The position numbers and the translations under genes are program-made. Shown piece by piece: positions 23,975 through 31,831 of a stretch of DNA of 42,073 nt (position 1 is its first letter; every line of letters begins with the position of its first letter). The notes beneath the pieces were generated by a model. That model searched no databases. It worked only from the letters and a program-made list of their open reading frames with translations, and had not been told where the DNA came from. This DNA is from Nitrososphaerota archaeon (GTDB lineage: Archaea; Thermoproteota; Nitrososphaeria; Nitrososphaerales; Nitrosopumilaceae): positions 1 through 42,073 of the forward strand of contig JACRJT010000016.1 of NCBI GenBank assembly GCA_016215465.1. Reading direction: 5' to 3'.

Positions 23975-26116
23975 ATGTTGCAATTAAAATTTTACACAGT
24001 TTTGATGACACTGCTGGTTGTCAGCATGGTCGGTTCTCCGGCTTTCACTCAAATTGCTAGCGCCGCAACCCAACCTCAAAACATTGTAAAAGCAGGAGAC
24101 TTTGTAACCTTATCTGGAACTGGAATTGATCCAGACAATGACTCTTTGTCCATCCAATGGAAACAAGTGGGTGGCGAACAAGTTGAACTGTCCTCAGCAA
24201 CCGTTGCAGAACCAACCTTTACTGCTCCTGATGTTGGAAACGGCCTTGTGAAAATTTTAACTTTTGAATTATCTGTTACTGACCCATATGGTGCAACTGA
24301 CAAAGATACAATAAAAATAACCGTCATGTCAAGAAATCAACCACCAACTGCCGATGCAGGTAGTGATCAAACCGTAAACAAAAATGACGAAGTAACACTA
24401 CAGGGTGACGGCTCAGACCCAGATGGCGATGCCTTATCATACCACTGGTCACAAATTGACGGACCGGTCGTGGAATTATCTGATGCAAGTGACCAAAACG
24501 CTTCATTTGATACCTCGACTATGCCAAGAAGCTCTGGCGTATTGCGATTCCAACTGACTGTAAGTGATGGTTATGGTGGATTGGCACGTGATAGCGTTGT
24601 AGTCAAAGTCAACGCTGCAAAGACTACCCTGATTTCTGCCCGTGCTGGTGATGACCAAACTGTTGACGAGGGAACAAACGTACAACTCGATGGCTCTTGC
24701 ACCGATAAACTAGATAGAGAATTTTCCTACAAGTGGACACAAACACTTGGACCATTTGTACAATTATCATCAACAACTAGCGCAGACCCGACATTCACTG
24801 CACCTGAAATTCCAAATGGGCAAATAGTTCCAACTGCGTTTAGATTTACTTGTGCCGTTGGTGACGGCGGTGGATCATCTACTGACGTTGTAATTGTTAG
24901 AGTTAGACCAGTTAATGATAATCCTGTAGCAGATGCAGGCCCTGACAAGAATACTTTGTCAAATAGACTCGTAATACTTGCCGGTTCTGGCTCAGACCCA
25001 GACGGAGATGCATTAAAGTATACTTGGAAACAAGTTGATGGCCAAGACGTACAACTTGTATCACCAAACAGATTTGAATTAAAATTCACAGCCCCCGAAG
25101 TATTTGGTGGCGACTCTACAACTTTGGAGTTTGAATTAACTGCAACTGACCCATATGGCGGTGAGGGAACCGATACTGTTACTATAACCGTTACATCTGA
25201 TAACGCAAGACCATCTGCAGACGCTGGTGTTGACCAAACTGTAGATGAGCAAACCGATGTTACACTTTCTGGTTCTGCGGATGACCCAGACAGTGAGGAT
25301 GTAACTTATACTTGGAAGCAAGTTGGTGGCGAGGCAGTAGAACTATCGTCTACTGATGAGCAACAACCAACATTCACAGCACCAATAGTTGCCAATGGCA
25401 AAGTCAAGGTGTTGGTATTTGAACTAAGAGCAGCTGACGAGAATGGCCGTCCATCAAAGGATACAACCAAAGTATTCGTACTCCCAGTTAACGCCGCACC
25501 AGTAGCTGATGCCGGTGCTGATCAGACTGTGGATGTTGATGCAACTGTAATGCTTACTGGTTCTGCAACCGACGAAGATGAAGAACAACTAACATACGTA
25601 TGGAGCCAAATTGCAGGTCAGACAGTAGATTTGTCCTCAACAACTGAACCAAGCATCACATTTGTAGCGCCAAAGTCTGAACTTGACACGACACTAACAT
25701 TCCAATTAATCGCTAATGACGGAACTATTGACAGTGCACCAGACACAGTTGATATTACTGTAAAGGGCATTGCATCAAAAGCAATAACTGCATATGCTGG
25801 CAAAGATCAAACTGTCGATGAGCGCTCTGTTGTTACACTGTTTGGCTCTGGTAAGGATCCACTAAAGCACAACCTGTCCTACAACTGGAGCCAGTTATCT
25901 GGTGAAACAGTAGTGTTGTCATCATCTAGTCTTGCAAAGCCGTCCTTTGAGACACCTGATGTAGACAATGGTGAAACAAAGACATTGACATTTGAGCTAA
26001 CTGTTAGTGATGGAACTGGTCGCAGCGCAAAGGATACTATCAAGATAATAGTAGAGCCAATTAACGGTGACCCAACAGCATTTGCCAAAGTCAAAAGTGT
26101 AAGAGAACCAGTCTAA
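23975..26116 (+). CDS. secreted protein of seven tandem PKD/REJ-like domains
   Basis: From ATG 23975 this is 713 aa: a signal peptide (MLQLKFYTVLMTLLVVSMVG, cleaved after ASAA) and seven beta-sandwich repeats of about 90-95 residues. The common pattern is ADAGxDQTV near the start, GSxxDPDxDxLxYxW in the middle, and FELTVxDxxG...DTxxIxV at the end. Repeats 1 and 3 are more divergent and repeat 3 has extra cysteines. The chain ends with INGDPTAFAKV, which looks like the first strand of an eighth repeat that is cut short. No membrane anchor or enzyme domain is present, so it is probably a surface or matrix protein held non-covalently. A weak hairpin ACCAG/CTGGT (26107-26123) spans the stop and may help termination. 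Confidence 0.88.
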   Translation: MLQLKFYTVLMTLLVVSMVGSPAFTQIASAATQPQNIVKAGDFVTLSGTGIDPDNDSLSIQWKQVGGEQVELSSATVAEPTFTAPDVGNGLVKILTFELSVTDPYGATDKDTIKITVMSRNQPPTADAGSDQTVNKNDEVTLQGDGSDPDGDALSYHWSQIDGPVVELSDASDQNASFDTSTMPRSSGVLRFQLTVSDGYGGLARDSVVVKVNAAKTTLISARAGDDQTVDEGTNVQLDGSCTDKLDREFSYKWTQTLGPFVQLSSTTSADPTFTAPEIPNGQIVPTAFRFTCAVGDGGGSSTDVVIVRVRPVNDNPVADAGPDKNTLSNRLVILAGSGSDPDGDALKYTWKQVDGQDVQLVSPNRFELKFTAPEVFGGDSTTLEFELTATDPYGGEGTDTVTITVTSDNARPSADAGVDQTVDEQTDVTLSGSADDPDSEDVTYTWKQVGGEAVELSSTDEQQPTFTAPIVANGKVKVLVFELRAADENGRPSKDTTKVFVLPVNAAPVADAGADQTVDVDATVMLTGSATDEDEEQLTYVWSQIAGQTVDLSSTTEPSITFVAPKSELDTTLTFQLIANDGTIDSAPDTVDITVKGIASKAITAYAGKDQTVDERSVVTLFGSGKDPLKHNLSYNWSQLSGETVVLSSSSLAKPSFETPDVDNGETKTLTFELTVSDGTGRSAKDTIKIIVEPINGDPTAFAKVKSVREPV

Positions 26117-26203
26117 ACCTGGTCTAATCAAATTCTAATTTTATCAAACTACAATCACAAGTATGTTGATAAACCATCCCGTTTGATGTAATGATGAACC
26201 TTT

Positions 26204-26863
26204 TTGGATGTAGAGAAATTCAAAGACGACGTTTATGTGATAACTGACCGCCTTGCAGCTAGTCTTCAAAAAGACGATGTGCCAAAACTAAACTATGTTC
26301 GCCAAAGACTAATTGACCTTTATCAGCAAAACTTGGTAAAAATCAATCACTCTGTACTTGAGCTGATTTGTGCGGCAAATCTAATCTCAAATGGGTGTGT
26401 TGTGGACGTAGAAAAACAGCTGACTGATTCATTGGTATGCGATGTTTATGCGAAAAAAGATGATCATGTATCCATAATTGAGATAGAAACCGGCTTTACT
26501 CCACCTGAGCACGCACTAGACACGATTGATTACTATACGTCTAGGATTGTAAGTAAGGTTGCTCGCTACAGCAAGTATTGCGCCAAGTTTTCGCTTGCCA
26601 CCCCTGTAATTGGTATGCTGCCAATAAACAAGATCTTCCTAAATCCTTCTACTTTAAGACCTGAAAATGAAATAAAAAAAGTAAAGTCTCTCTGCGACAG
26701 GTTCTACAAAAACCCGCCAATAGCATATGATGATATCGTGAATGCAAAGCTAAACTCTGTCTATCTTATCAATATAGACAAAAACTTTGCAAAAGAAATC
26801 GATCCAACCGCATACCATGAATTGACAATGTCTATTTTGGCCAAGAGTGAAATCGACCTTTGA
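26204..26863 (+). CDS. possible PD-(D/E)xK-fold protein
   Basis: This 219-aa soluble protein contains LICAANLISNGCVVDVEKQLTDSLVCDVYAKK...IIEIETG at about 54-97. The order helix, D80, then E93-x-E95 on a strand is that of restriction-endonuclease-like folds, with Glu in place of the usual Lys. Nuclease activity is therefore uncertain. The rest is helical. The start is TTG 26204, since TGA at 26195 lies in frame just upstream and an ATG at 26191 is in another frame; GTG 26237 is an internal alternative. It precedes the Cys-rich and SNF2 genes, all on the plus strand. The fold call is tentative. Confidence 0.6.
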   Translation: MDVEKFKDDVYVITDRLAASLQKDDVPKLNYVRQRLIDLYQQNLVKINHSVLELICAANLISNGCVVDVEKQLTDSLVCDVYAKKDDHVSIIEIETGFTPPEHALDTIDYYTSRIVSKVARYSKYCAKFSLATPVIGMLPINKIFLNPSTLRPENEIKKVKSLCDRFYKNPPIAYDDIVNAKLNSVYLINIDKNFAKEIDPTAYHELTMSILAKSEIDL

Positions 26864-26907
26864 AAGTAGTCCTAAAATATGACAAACATGTATGATCCGT
26901 TAGAAAC

Positions 26908-27033
26908 ATGATCTGCGGTAACTGTGAAAAGCATAGGCACTATGAGTGCATTGACTGTCAAAATGACCACAAAACTGAGCTGTGCAGCTGCGACTGCCAT
27001 GTGGATTCTGAGATGCACAAGCACGGAAAATAA
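26908..27033 (+). CDS. 41-aa Cys/His-rich zinc protein
   Basis: The ORF begins ATG and reads MICGNCEKHRHYECIDC..., with eight cysteines in the order CxxC, CxxC, CxCxC plus clustered histidines (HxxH-type tail EMHKHGK). This fits two small zinc knuckles. It starts 44 nt after the 219-aa gene, has neighbour-like codon use and is too dense in metal ligands to be chance. Relatives and function are not recognised; small zinc proteins in archaea often bind RNA or proteins. Confidence 0.65.
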   Translation: MICGNCEKHRHYECIDCQNDHKTELCSCDCHVDSEMHKHGK

Positions 27034-27149
27034 GCGAGTTTATTTTTAGTTCGATCTAGCAAATAATTAGAAAAAACACCATACTGGCGTTTATTTGATT
27101 CAAAAATCAACTCAAAAGCCGAGTTTTTCTATAATTCTTAACCTAAAGT

Positions 27150-27166
27150 TCAAACCTGTGGTTTGA
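27150..27166. other. 7-bp hairpin before the SNF2 gene
   Basis: TCAAACC and GGTTTGA pair perfectly around a TGT loop. The spacer 27034-27226 also holds a TATA-like TTCATAAAC (27185-27193). The hairpin lies upstream of that box, so it is either an operator or the end of the transcript of the 41-aa gene. Confidence 0.4.
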
Positions 27167-27218
27167 TCCCTGCTAAACTCAAGATTCATAAACCGAAAAA
27201 ACAATTCAACGAAGATCA

Positions 27219-29516
27219 TTGACGACCATGACTAACTTTGGTACATTAGAATATGTTTTGGACAAGTTTTCCGGCACATGGAGCTGGAAGGTAACTGGGG
27301 AACGTGCGGTTGCGATGGTGTCAAGAATAATCCCGCAAGCTTGGTACGGCGATGGCGAATTTGAGGCAATAGTTCCAGACGATCCGAAAAACGTCCTGCA
27401 GATAAAATGGATAATGGACAGATACCCACTTGAAATCCTCTCAAAGACAATCTGGCAAAAAAAGCTACCTGTCACTACAAAGCCTGAGCCAAAAAAGCCA
27501 AAGAGAATAGAAAAGCTACAACTTGCAAATCCTGGAAAACAATTCAAGGGGAACCTGCTGAACTTTCAAAGAGAAGGCCTTGACTTTCTGATAAAATCAT
27601 CTGGGAACGCACTACTTGCCGACGAAATGGGCCTTGGAAAATGCCTAGTTGGCACATCCGTGATTGAAACAATTGATGGTCAAGTACAAATTCAGGATTT
27701 ATGGGAAAAGTCATCATTAACTGAACAAAATGGTGATGAATCTTGGGGACAACTTGCAACGCCGATTATAGTATCGAGTTTTGATGGTGAAAGAATATCT
27801 GGAAAAAAAGTAGATCGCATATTCAGACAGAAAATAAATGAGAATCTAATCAAAGTTACACTTTGGGATGGCTCTGATGTGGAATGTACTGGGCGTCACA
27901 GATTCCTTACACCTGATGGGTGGAAAACTGCAAGTGAATTAAACGTAAAAGACAAAGTCGCAGTTCCCGCAACTACACCACATATTGGCAAAAATGATCT
28001 TGATAATACAGAAAAAACTAACGCCAAATCCGTAATCTCAACAGCCAGCAAAACAAGTAATGGGTTGATATGTTTGGTCACAAATAATCTTGAATCAATT
28101 CATTGGTGCCCAATCAAAACAATTGAACAGAGAAAGTTTGCAGGTTATGTTTATGATTTGTCTGTACCTGAAACTCATAACTATATCGCAAACGGTATCA
28201 TCTCTCACAACACTGTTGAAACGTTGTCCTACATCGGAACCGAGCAGGGTACGTTTCCAGCACTAATTGTAGCCCCGCTTGTAACTTTGAACAACTGGCA
28301 GAGAGAAATTGAAAAGTTTTTGAAACTAAAAAGTAGAAACGGCAGACTAATTGATGACAAGCCACCAACCTCTACTATTATCCGAGTTGGAAAATCCGAA
28401 GACTTGGGAAAATACGATTTTTACATAATCAACTATGAGCTATTGTTCAAGAGATACAAGGATTTGGCCAAGCTAAACCTGAAAACAATCGTATGTGATG
28501 AAGTGCAAAACCTTCGATCAAAAACAACGCAAAAGTACCATGCGATAAAGAAACTATCTGCACTGGAATCTATAAAGTACAGAATTGGTCTTTCTGGCAC
28601 TCCAATATACAACCGTGGCTCTGAGATTTGGCCAATAGTTGACATCCTTCGTCCTGGACTACTTGGGAGCTTTAAGGAATTTTGTGAATATTTCTGCTAC
28701 ATAAATGAAAAAGGAAAGGCGATTGTACTTGAAAACAAGCGAGAGTCCCTCAGAAACATGCTGCAAAAACATGTCATGTTAAGAAGAAAGAAAACAGACG
28801 TACTGCAAGAGCTCAAAGAAAAAATCCGACACAAGGAGATAATCGATGCAGACATCAACTATTACAATAAAGAACTTGAAAAAATCTGGAAAAAGCTTGA
28901 AGACGACAGAAAGGCAGCACAGAATGCGTTTGACGCATCAACTGCATATCAAAGAGCCATCCAAAGCGAACGACAAGTAGCCGGCGTTGCAAAGCTTCCA
29001 CACGTGATTAATTTTGTTAAGAACATAATGGAAATTGAGGAGAGCGTGGTTGTTTTCTGCCATCATAAGGCAATCCATTCATTGCTCCATCAGGCCCTTG
29101 CGGAATTCAAGCCAGCATCCATCATTGGAGGGCAGTCTGACAAGGAACGACAGAACAGCATTGACACGTTCCAAAATGGTGAGACCAAACTAATGATTGC
29201 AGGACTGCGCGCAGGAAACGTTGGAATTAATCTGACTCGCGCAAAATACGTGATATTTGCCGAGCTTGACTGGAGTCCTGCAATCCACTTGCAAGCAGAA
29301 GACAGATTGCACCGAATTGGGCAAAAGAGTACAGTCTTTGCCTACTATCTGATGGGTAATGGCACACTGGACGAACATGTGGCACGCGTACTTGTAGACA
29401 AGAGTTACGAAATCGACGCAATAATGGACAACAAGGTAGAGTCCTTTGAAAACAAAGAAAAGGCAGAGCTGATTTTGGCGCAAATCCACGACAAGATACG
29501 CTCTATTACTGGCTAG
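27219..29516 (+). CDS. SNF2-family ATPase containing a mini-intein
   Basis: The 765-aa precursor has an N-terminal region (about 1-115), then SNF2 helicase motifs: Walker A DEMGLGK at 135-141, split here by a 190-aa intein, then T332 continuing GKT; motif II CDEVQ; motif III LSGTPIYNR; and the C-terminal RecA half ending AEDRLHRIGQK (motif VI). Without the intein the protein is about 575 aa, close to small Rad54/HARP-like remodellers that move along DNA. Since the intein sits between GK and T, the ATPase is dead until splicing. The start is TTG 27219 or ATG 27228; the TATA at 27185-27193 puts the transcript start near 27216. Confidence 0.93.
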   Translation: MTTMTNFGTLEYVLDKFSGTWSWKVTGERAVAMVSRIIPQAWYGDGEFEAIVPDDPKNVLQIKWIMDRYPLEILSKTIWQKKLPVTTKPEPKKPKRIEKLQLANPGKQFKGNLLNFQREGLDFLIKSSGNALLADEMGLGKCLVGTSVIETIDGQVQIQDLWEKSSLTEQNGDESWGQLATPIIVSSFDGERISGKKVDRIFRQKINENLIKVTLWDGSDVECTGRHRFLTPDGWKTASELNVKDKVAVPATTPHIGKNDLDNTEKTNAKSVISTASKTSNGLICLVTNNLESIHWCPIKTIEQRKFAGYVYDLSVPETHNYIANGIISHNTVETLSYIGTEQGTFPALIVAPLVTLNNWQREIEKFLKLKSRNGRLIDDKPPTSTIIRVGKSEDLGKYDFYIINYELLFKRYKDLAKLNLKTIVCDEVQNLRSKTTQKYHAIKKLSALESIKYRIGLSGTPIYNRGSEIWPIVDILRPGLLGSFKEFCEYFCYINEKGKAIVLENKRESLRNMLQKHVMLRRKKTDVLQELKEKIRHKEIIDADINYYNKELEKIWKKLEDDRKAAQNAFDASTAYQRAIQSERQVAGVAKLPHVINFVKNIMEIEESVVVFCHHKAIHSLLHQALAEFKPASIIGGQSDKERQNSIDTFQNGETKLMIAGLRAGNVGINLTRAKYVIFAELDWSPAIHLQAEDRLHRIGQKSTVFAYYLMGNGTLDEHVARVLVDKSYEIDAIMDNKVESFENKEKAELILAQIHDKIRSITG
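27642..28211 (+). mobile_element. mini-intein inserted in the SNF2 Walker A motif
   Basis: Residues 142-331 of the precursor interrupt DEMGLGK|T. The start C142 (CLVGTSVIETIDG) matches intein block A. TGRHRFLTPDGW matches block B with the TxxH motif. YVYDLSVPETHNYIANG matches block F and IISHN block G, ending in N331, with Thr as the first residue after it. At 190 aa it has no LAGLIDADG or HNH endonuclease, so it is a splicing-only relic or minimal form. All catalytic residues (C1, block B Thr and His, penultimate His, terminal Asn, +1 Thr) are present, so splicing should work. Confidence 0.92.
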
Positions 29517-29593
29517 GCTGCTACGTATCACCACTTTCACTATATTTTCTATATGCAAAAGATCAAATACTTAGATCATACCAAGAGTAATTC

Positions 29594-29767
29594 TTGAGAA
29601 TAGATAGCTGCAGAAACTGTGGAAATGCCTTGGAGGTAAAAAAGTACTGTCAAGTATGCAGTCAGCCCATCCAGTTCGTTTGCTCTCAATGCTCCCATTA
29701 TGCAGATGATCCAGTGCATTCTAACTGCGAGCTAAAACTTCACATCGGAACGCAATCCTTAGCATAA
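29594..29767 (+). CDS. 57-aa double zinc-ribbon protein
   Basis: Starting at TTG 29594 the frame carries CRNC...CQVC...CSQC and one more Cys before the end, i.e. at least three CxxC-type knuckles, as in small archaeal zinc ribbons. AAATACTTA (29565-29573) lies 21-29 nt before the TTG, giving a leaderless gene like many here. It lies 77 nt after the SNF2 gene and 30 nt before the next gene. Function is unknown. Confidence 0.7.
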   Translation: MRIDSCRNCGNALEVKKYCQVCSQPIQFVCSQCSHYADDPVHSNCELKLHIGTQSLA

Positions 29768-29797
29768 GGTCTGGGTAACACCTTTTGATTCTCATGA

Positions 29798-30340
29798 TTG
29801 AAAATTAAAGAATTGTTATTTTATTTAGAAGCGGCACCACCTGCATTGGCAACTGACTATCTGTCTTTGACAGCCTTGTTAATTTCATTGACTGCCGTGG
29901 GATTCTCGATAATCAAATTCAAAAAGGAAAGCAAGGTCCAGATTCAAGCAGATCTTGTGAGTACTCTTACAAAGATTATCGATATAGTCCGTAACGACGC
30001 TGTGAGAGAATGCCGAGAAATGCTAAGAGAAAGCGAGGTCATGAACAAGATAAAAGGTGGCAAAGAAATACCGCCTGAGTTGGATGACAAAACGGAAAAA
30101 GCCGCAAGATATGTGGCAGTGGCATATGATAAACTGGGCTTTATTTTAAAACATGACGAGGACCTTGAACGAAGAGTGCTTGAATGGCACGGTGACGACA
30201 TTGCGGAAATGTGGCTGATGCTTCGACCGATCGTCAAAAACATATGGAGAAAAAGAACTCCGCGATACGCGCTGGAGTTTGAAAGGCTTGGGAAAAAGGC
30301 AGCCGAGATGGAAATCCAATTTGATGATTCAGGGAGTTAG
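29798..30340 (+). CDS. membrane-associated helical protein, function unknown
   Basis: The 180-aa chain has one hydrophobic helix (about 22-41, LSLTALLISLTAVGFSIIKF) and a long cytoplasmic, amphipathic helical part (50-175) that contains ARYVAVAYDKLGFIL and HGDDIAEMWLMLRPIV. The latter pattern resembles bacterial DUF4760-type proteins (a single helix followed by a helical domain), but I cannot be sure. The start is TTG 29798. It overlaps the next gene by 12 nt tail to tail. Confidence 0.65.
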   Translation: MKIKELLFYLEAAPPALATDYLSLTALLISLTAVGFSIIKFKKESKVQIQADLVSTLTKIIDIVRNDAVRECREMLRESEVMNKIKGGKEIPPELDDKTEKAARYVAVAYDKLGFILKHDEDLERRVLEWHGDDIAEMWLMLRPIVKNIWRKRTPRYALEFERLGKKAAEMEIQFDDSGS

Positions 30341-30757
30341 GATCTTCAGGGATGACTCCGCCGTCTTTTTGACTTCGTCTAGAACTTCCTTGATTGTTTG
30401 TTCGTTGCCGCTGACTCCTTTTTGCTGCAATTCTGTGTTATAGTATTTCATCCAAGAGTATGTGTGCTCTAGGTCTTTGATTATCTCGAATTGAAACAGG
30501 GTCTGCTTGCCTGATAATATTACTGAATCCCAGACATCTGTAAAGAACGGTTTGTAGTCCTTGTATAAAATAGAGTCATCTATGAACCGTAATTTTCTTA
30601 TCAGGTCTTCTTTTATCAGCAGCGATATTTTTCTCCTTGTTGAACTGTCCTCGTTTTTTTGTATCCTTCTGTGATTCCAGTGCTCAACATAAACCGCTCC
30701 AAAAATTATCACGGCCAGAATGACTGACTCGACTATGATATTATCTAATTCCGTCAA
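30329..30757 (-). CDS. single-span membrane protein with helical domain
   Basis: The 142-aa protein has an N-terminal membrane helix (about 7-25) followed by a basic stop (WNHRRIQKN) and a helical cytoplasmic part (30-140). Its plan is very like that of the convergent gene at 29798 although the sequences differ, so the two may be partners or distant relatives. The start is TTG 30757. No family is recognised. Confidence 0.65.
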   Translation of the reverse strand: MTELDNIIVESVILAVIIFGAVYVEHWNHRRIQKNEDSSTRRKISLLIKEDLIRKLRFIDDSILYKDYKPFFTDVWDSVILSGKQTLFQFEIIKDLEHTYSWMKYYNTELQQKGVSGNEQTIKEVLDEVKKTAESSLKILTP

Positions 30758-30796
30758 AACAACATCTCCAGTGGTATCATTTGTGATAAAAAAAGA

Positions 30797-31027
30797 TTAG
30801 AATTTATTGTTAGTGATCTCGTTTTTTACGAGATTTCTTAACAACTCTGCATGTTTTTTTCTATCTGTTTTTATAATGTTCCAAACCTTTTCTGCTTCTG
30901 CATCGCCTACCTTTTTTGCATCTTCTATGTACTGATCAGCACGAGACAAGAATCCTAATGTCTTTGATAGCTGGTGGATGACGTTGTAGCAGTTGTTATT
31001 TAGACACAAGTCTTTGGTATTTTGCAT
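30797..31027 (-). CDS. small helical protein, function unknown
   Basis: This 76-aa soluble protein consists of three predicted helices (NVIHQLSKTLGFLSRADQYIEDA, AEAEKVWNIIKTDRKKHAELLRNLV). The spacing of E/H pairs in the third helix hints at a ferritin-like half bundle but is not proof. Two cysteines lie near the N-terminus (CLNNNC). The ATG has TAATATAAG (31046-31054, minus) 19-27 nt upstream, with the palindrome TCACATGTGA (31073-31082) further out as a possible operator. Confidence 0.65.
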   Translation of the reverse strand: MQNTKDLCLNNNCYNVIHQLSKTLGFLSRADQYIEDAKKVGDAEAEKVWNIIKTDRKKHAELLRNLVKNEITNNKF

Positions 31028-31118
31028 TAATGTGGATACTTTTTTCTTATATTAGAACAAAATAGTCAATTATCACATGTGACATTTTCATTCATGTTGC
31101 TGGTAAAAAATTAAAAAC

Positions 31119-31271
31119 TTACTCAGTTGACTCGTCAAGTTTTTCATCTGATTCGTAATTTTTCTGAAGCTCAAGTTGATGCGCTTGTTCGAGCATTTGT
31201 TCGTGCATTTTCTCTTGTTCTAACTCTTTTTTTGCCTTCTCTTCGAGTTTTTTTGCATTTTTATTTTTCAT
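31119..31271 (-). CDS. 50-aa charged helical protein
   Basis: From ATG 31271 the product is MKNKNAKKLEEKAKKELEQE..., a highly charged single helix or coiled coil ending in an acidic tail. A longer frame from 31358 would add 29 hydrophobic residues, but CTTTATGTTATT (31288-31299, minus) lies 17-28 nt before 31271 and supports the short form. Function is unknown; similar peptides in archaea are often abundant and nucleic-acid or protein associated. Confidence 0.55.
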   Translation of the reverse strand: MKNKNAKKLEEKAKKELEQEKMHEQMLEQAHQLELQKNYESDEKLDESTE

Positions 31272-31340
31272 ATTAATTGTATGTGTAATAACATAAAGTG
31301 GATTATACCTATTATCAAAAATGAAAATCGTAAATGACTT

Positions 31341-31349
31341 TTTATTAAA
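31341..31349 (+). promoter_or_regulatory. TATA box ahead of the candidate structured RNA
   Basis: TTTATTAAA lies 19-27 nt before position 31368, where the outer stem of the predicted RNA begins. A second T/A box, TTTTTAATAC on the minus strand (about 31491-31500), lies at a similar distance from the other end, so the strand is not fixed by promoters alone. Confidence 0.45.
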
Positions 31350-31367
31350 CGCCCCCAATCTATACTA

Positions 31368-31473
31368 GGGTAATAACACTTGAGAAAATGCATCACCTTG
31401 TACGGCATGATGCTTTCAAGAAAACGAGTAACCAAAGGATTACTACGCTCTGAATCTTGAGAAGTTGTTACCC
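31368..31473 (+). ncRNA. candidate structured RNA, three-way junction
   Basis: The spacer folds into three stems. P1 pairs GGGTAATAAC (31368-31377) with GTTGTTACCC (31464-31473): ten pairs, one of them a U-G wobble that works only on the plus strand. P2 (31379-31420) pairs CTTGA-AA-GCATCA with TGATGC-TT-TCAAG, with small bulges and a loop near 31396-31407. P3 (31425-31447) pairs CG-AGTAACC with GG-TTACT-CG around an AAA loop with single-base bulges. CTTGAGAA is repeated after P1 and before its 3' arm. It is not a tRNA or 5S rRNA, and no known riboswitch core is recognised. It could be a small RNA or the leader of the gene at 31563. Confidence 0.5.
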
Positions 31474-31562
31474 TTTCCTTGTCTGATGTGGTATTAAAAA
31501 ATCCACAAACTTGCATAATTTTGCCAAAACCCTCAAATCGGTGTGTAACGTTCACGTTTTGT

Positions 31563-31814
31563 ATGGATTTCATGCTTGAAGAAGAGATGATTGATTTGCT
31601 AACGCTGTGCCTTCAAAATCCTGATTCTACAGAGATACCTCGCGCCAAAGAGCGAATCGTGGAAATTGGAAAGGAGCTTTATGCCGACGGTGGGGTGGAT
31701 GCACTTGAAAACATGTTTTTTGCACTAGAAAACCGCATCAAAGAAGAAATCGGAAAAGACCCACTACCTCTCCGCTCGTTATGGAACGGAAATACTGATC
31801 AGTGGTATTACTAA
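31563..31814 (+). CDS. small helical protein downstream of the structured RNA
   Basis: From ATG 31563 this is 83 aa (ATG 31572 gives 80). Two helical stretches (LEEEMIDLLTLCLQNP, ERIVEIGKELYADGGVDALENMFFALENRIKEEIG) end in a Trp/Tyr-rich tail (SLWNGNTDQWYY). The longer frame from 31479 would add a stretch of unlike composition overlapping the RNA element and is rejected. No family is recognised. About 90 nt separate it from the folded region, unusual in a window where most genes have no leader. Confidence 0.65.
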   Translation: MDFMLEEEMIDLLTLCLQNPDSTEIPRAKERIVEIGKELYADGGVDALENMFFALENRIKEEIGKDPLPLRSLWNGNTDQWYY

Positions 31815-31831
31815 AAAAGTATAGAAAAAGG

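Noticed and set aside
26107-26123. ACCAG/CTGGT hairpin at the end of the PKD gene as a terminator
   Set aside because: Only five base pairs and it spans the stop codon; kept as a remark, not as a feature.
26191-26247. C/D-box RNA-like pattern (ATGATGA ... CTGA)
   Set aside because: The boxes fall at the start of a well-supported protein gene, no terminal stem is seen and no inner D'/C' boxes are convincing.
31479-31562. N-terminal extension of the 83-aa gene
   Set aside because: The extra 28 residues have different composition, lie right after the folded RNA element, and two good ATGs follow at 31563 and 31572.
31268-31573. 101-codon minus-strand frame across the structured RNA
   Set aside because: Basic and aromatic composition unlike neighbours, overlaps starts of genes on both sides and contains the paired stems; most likely chance.
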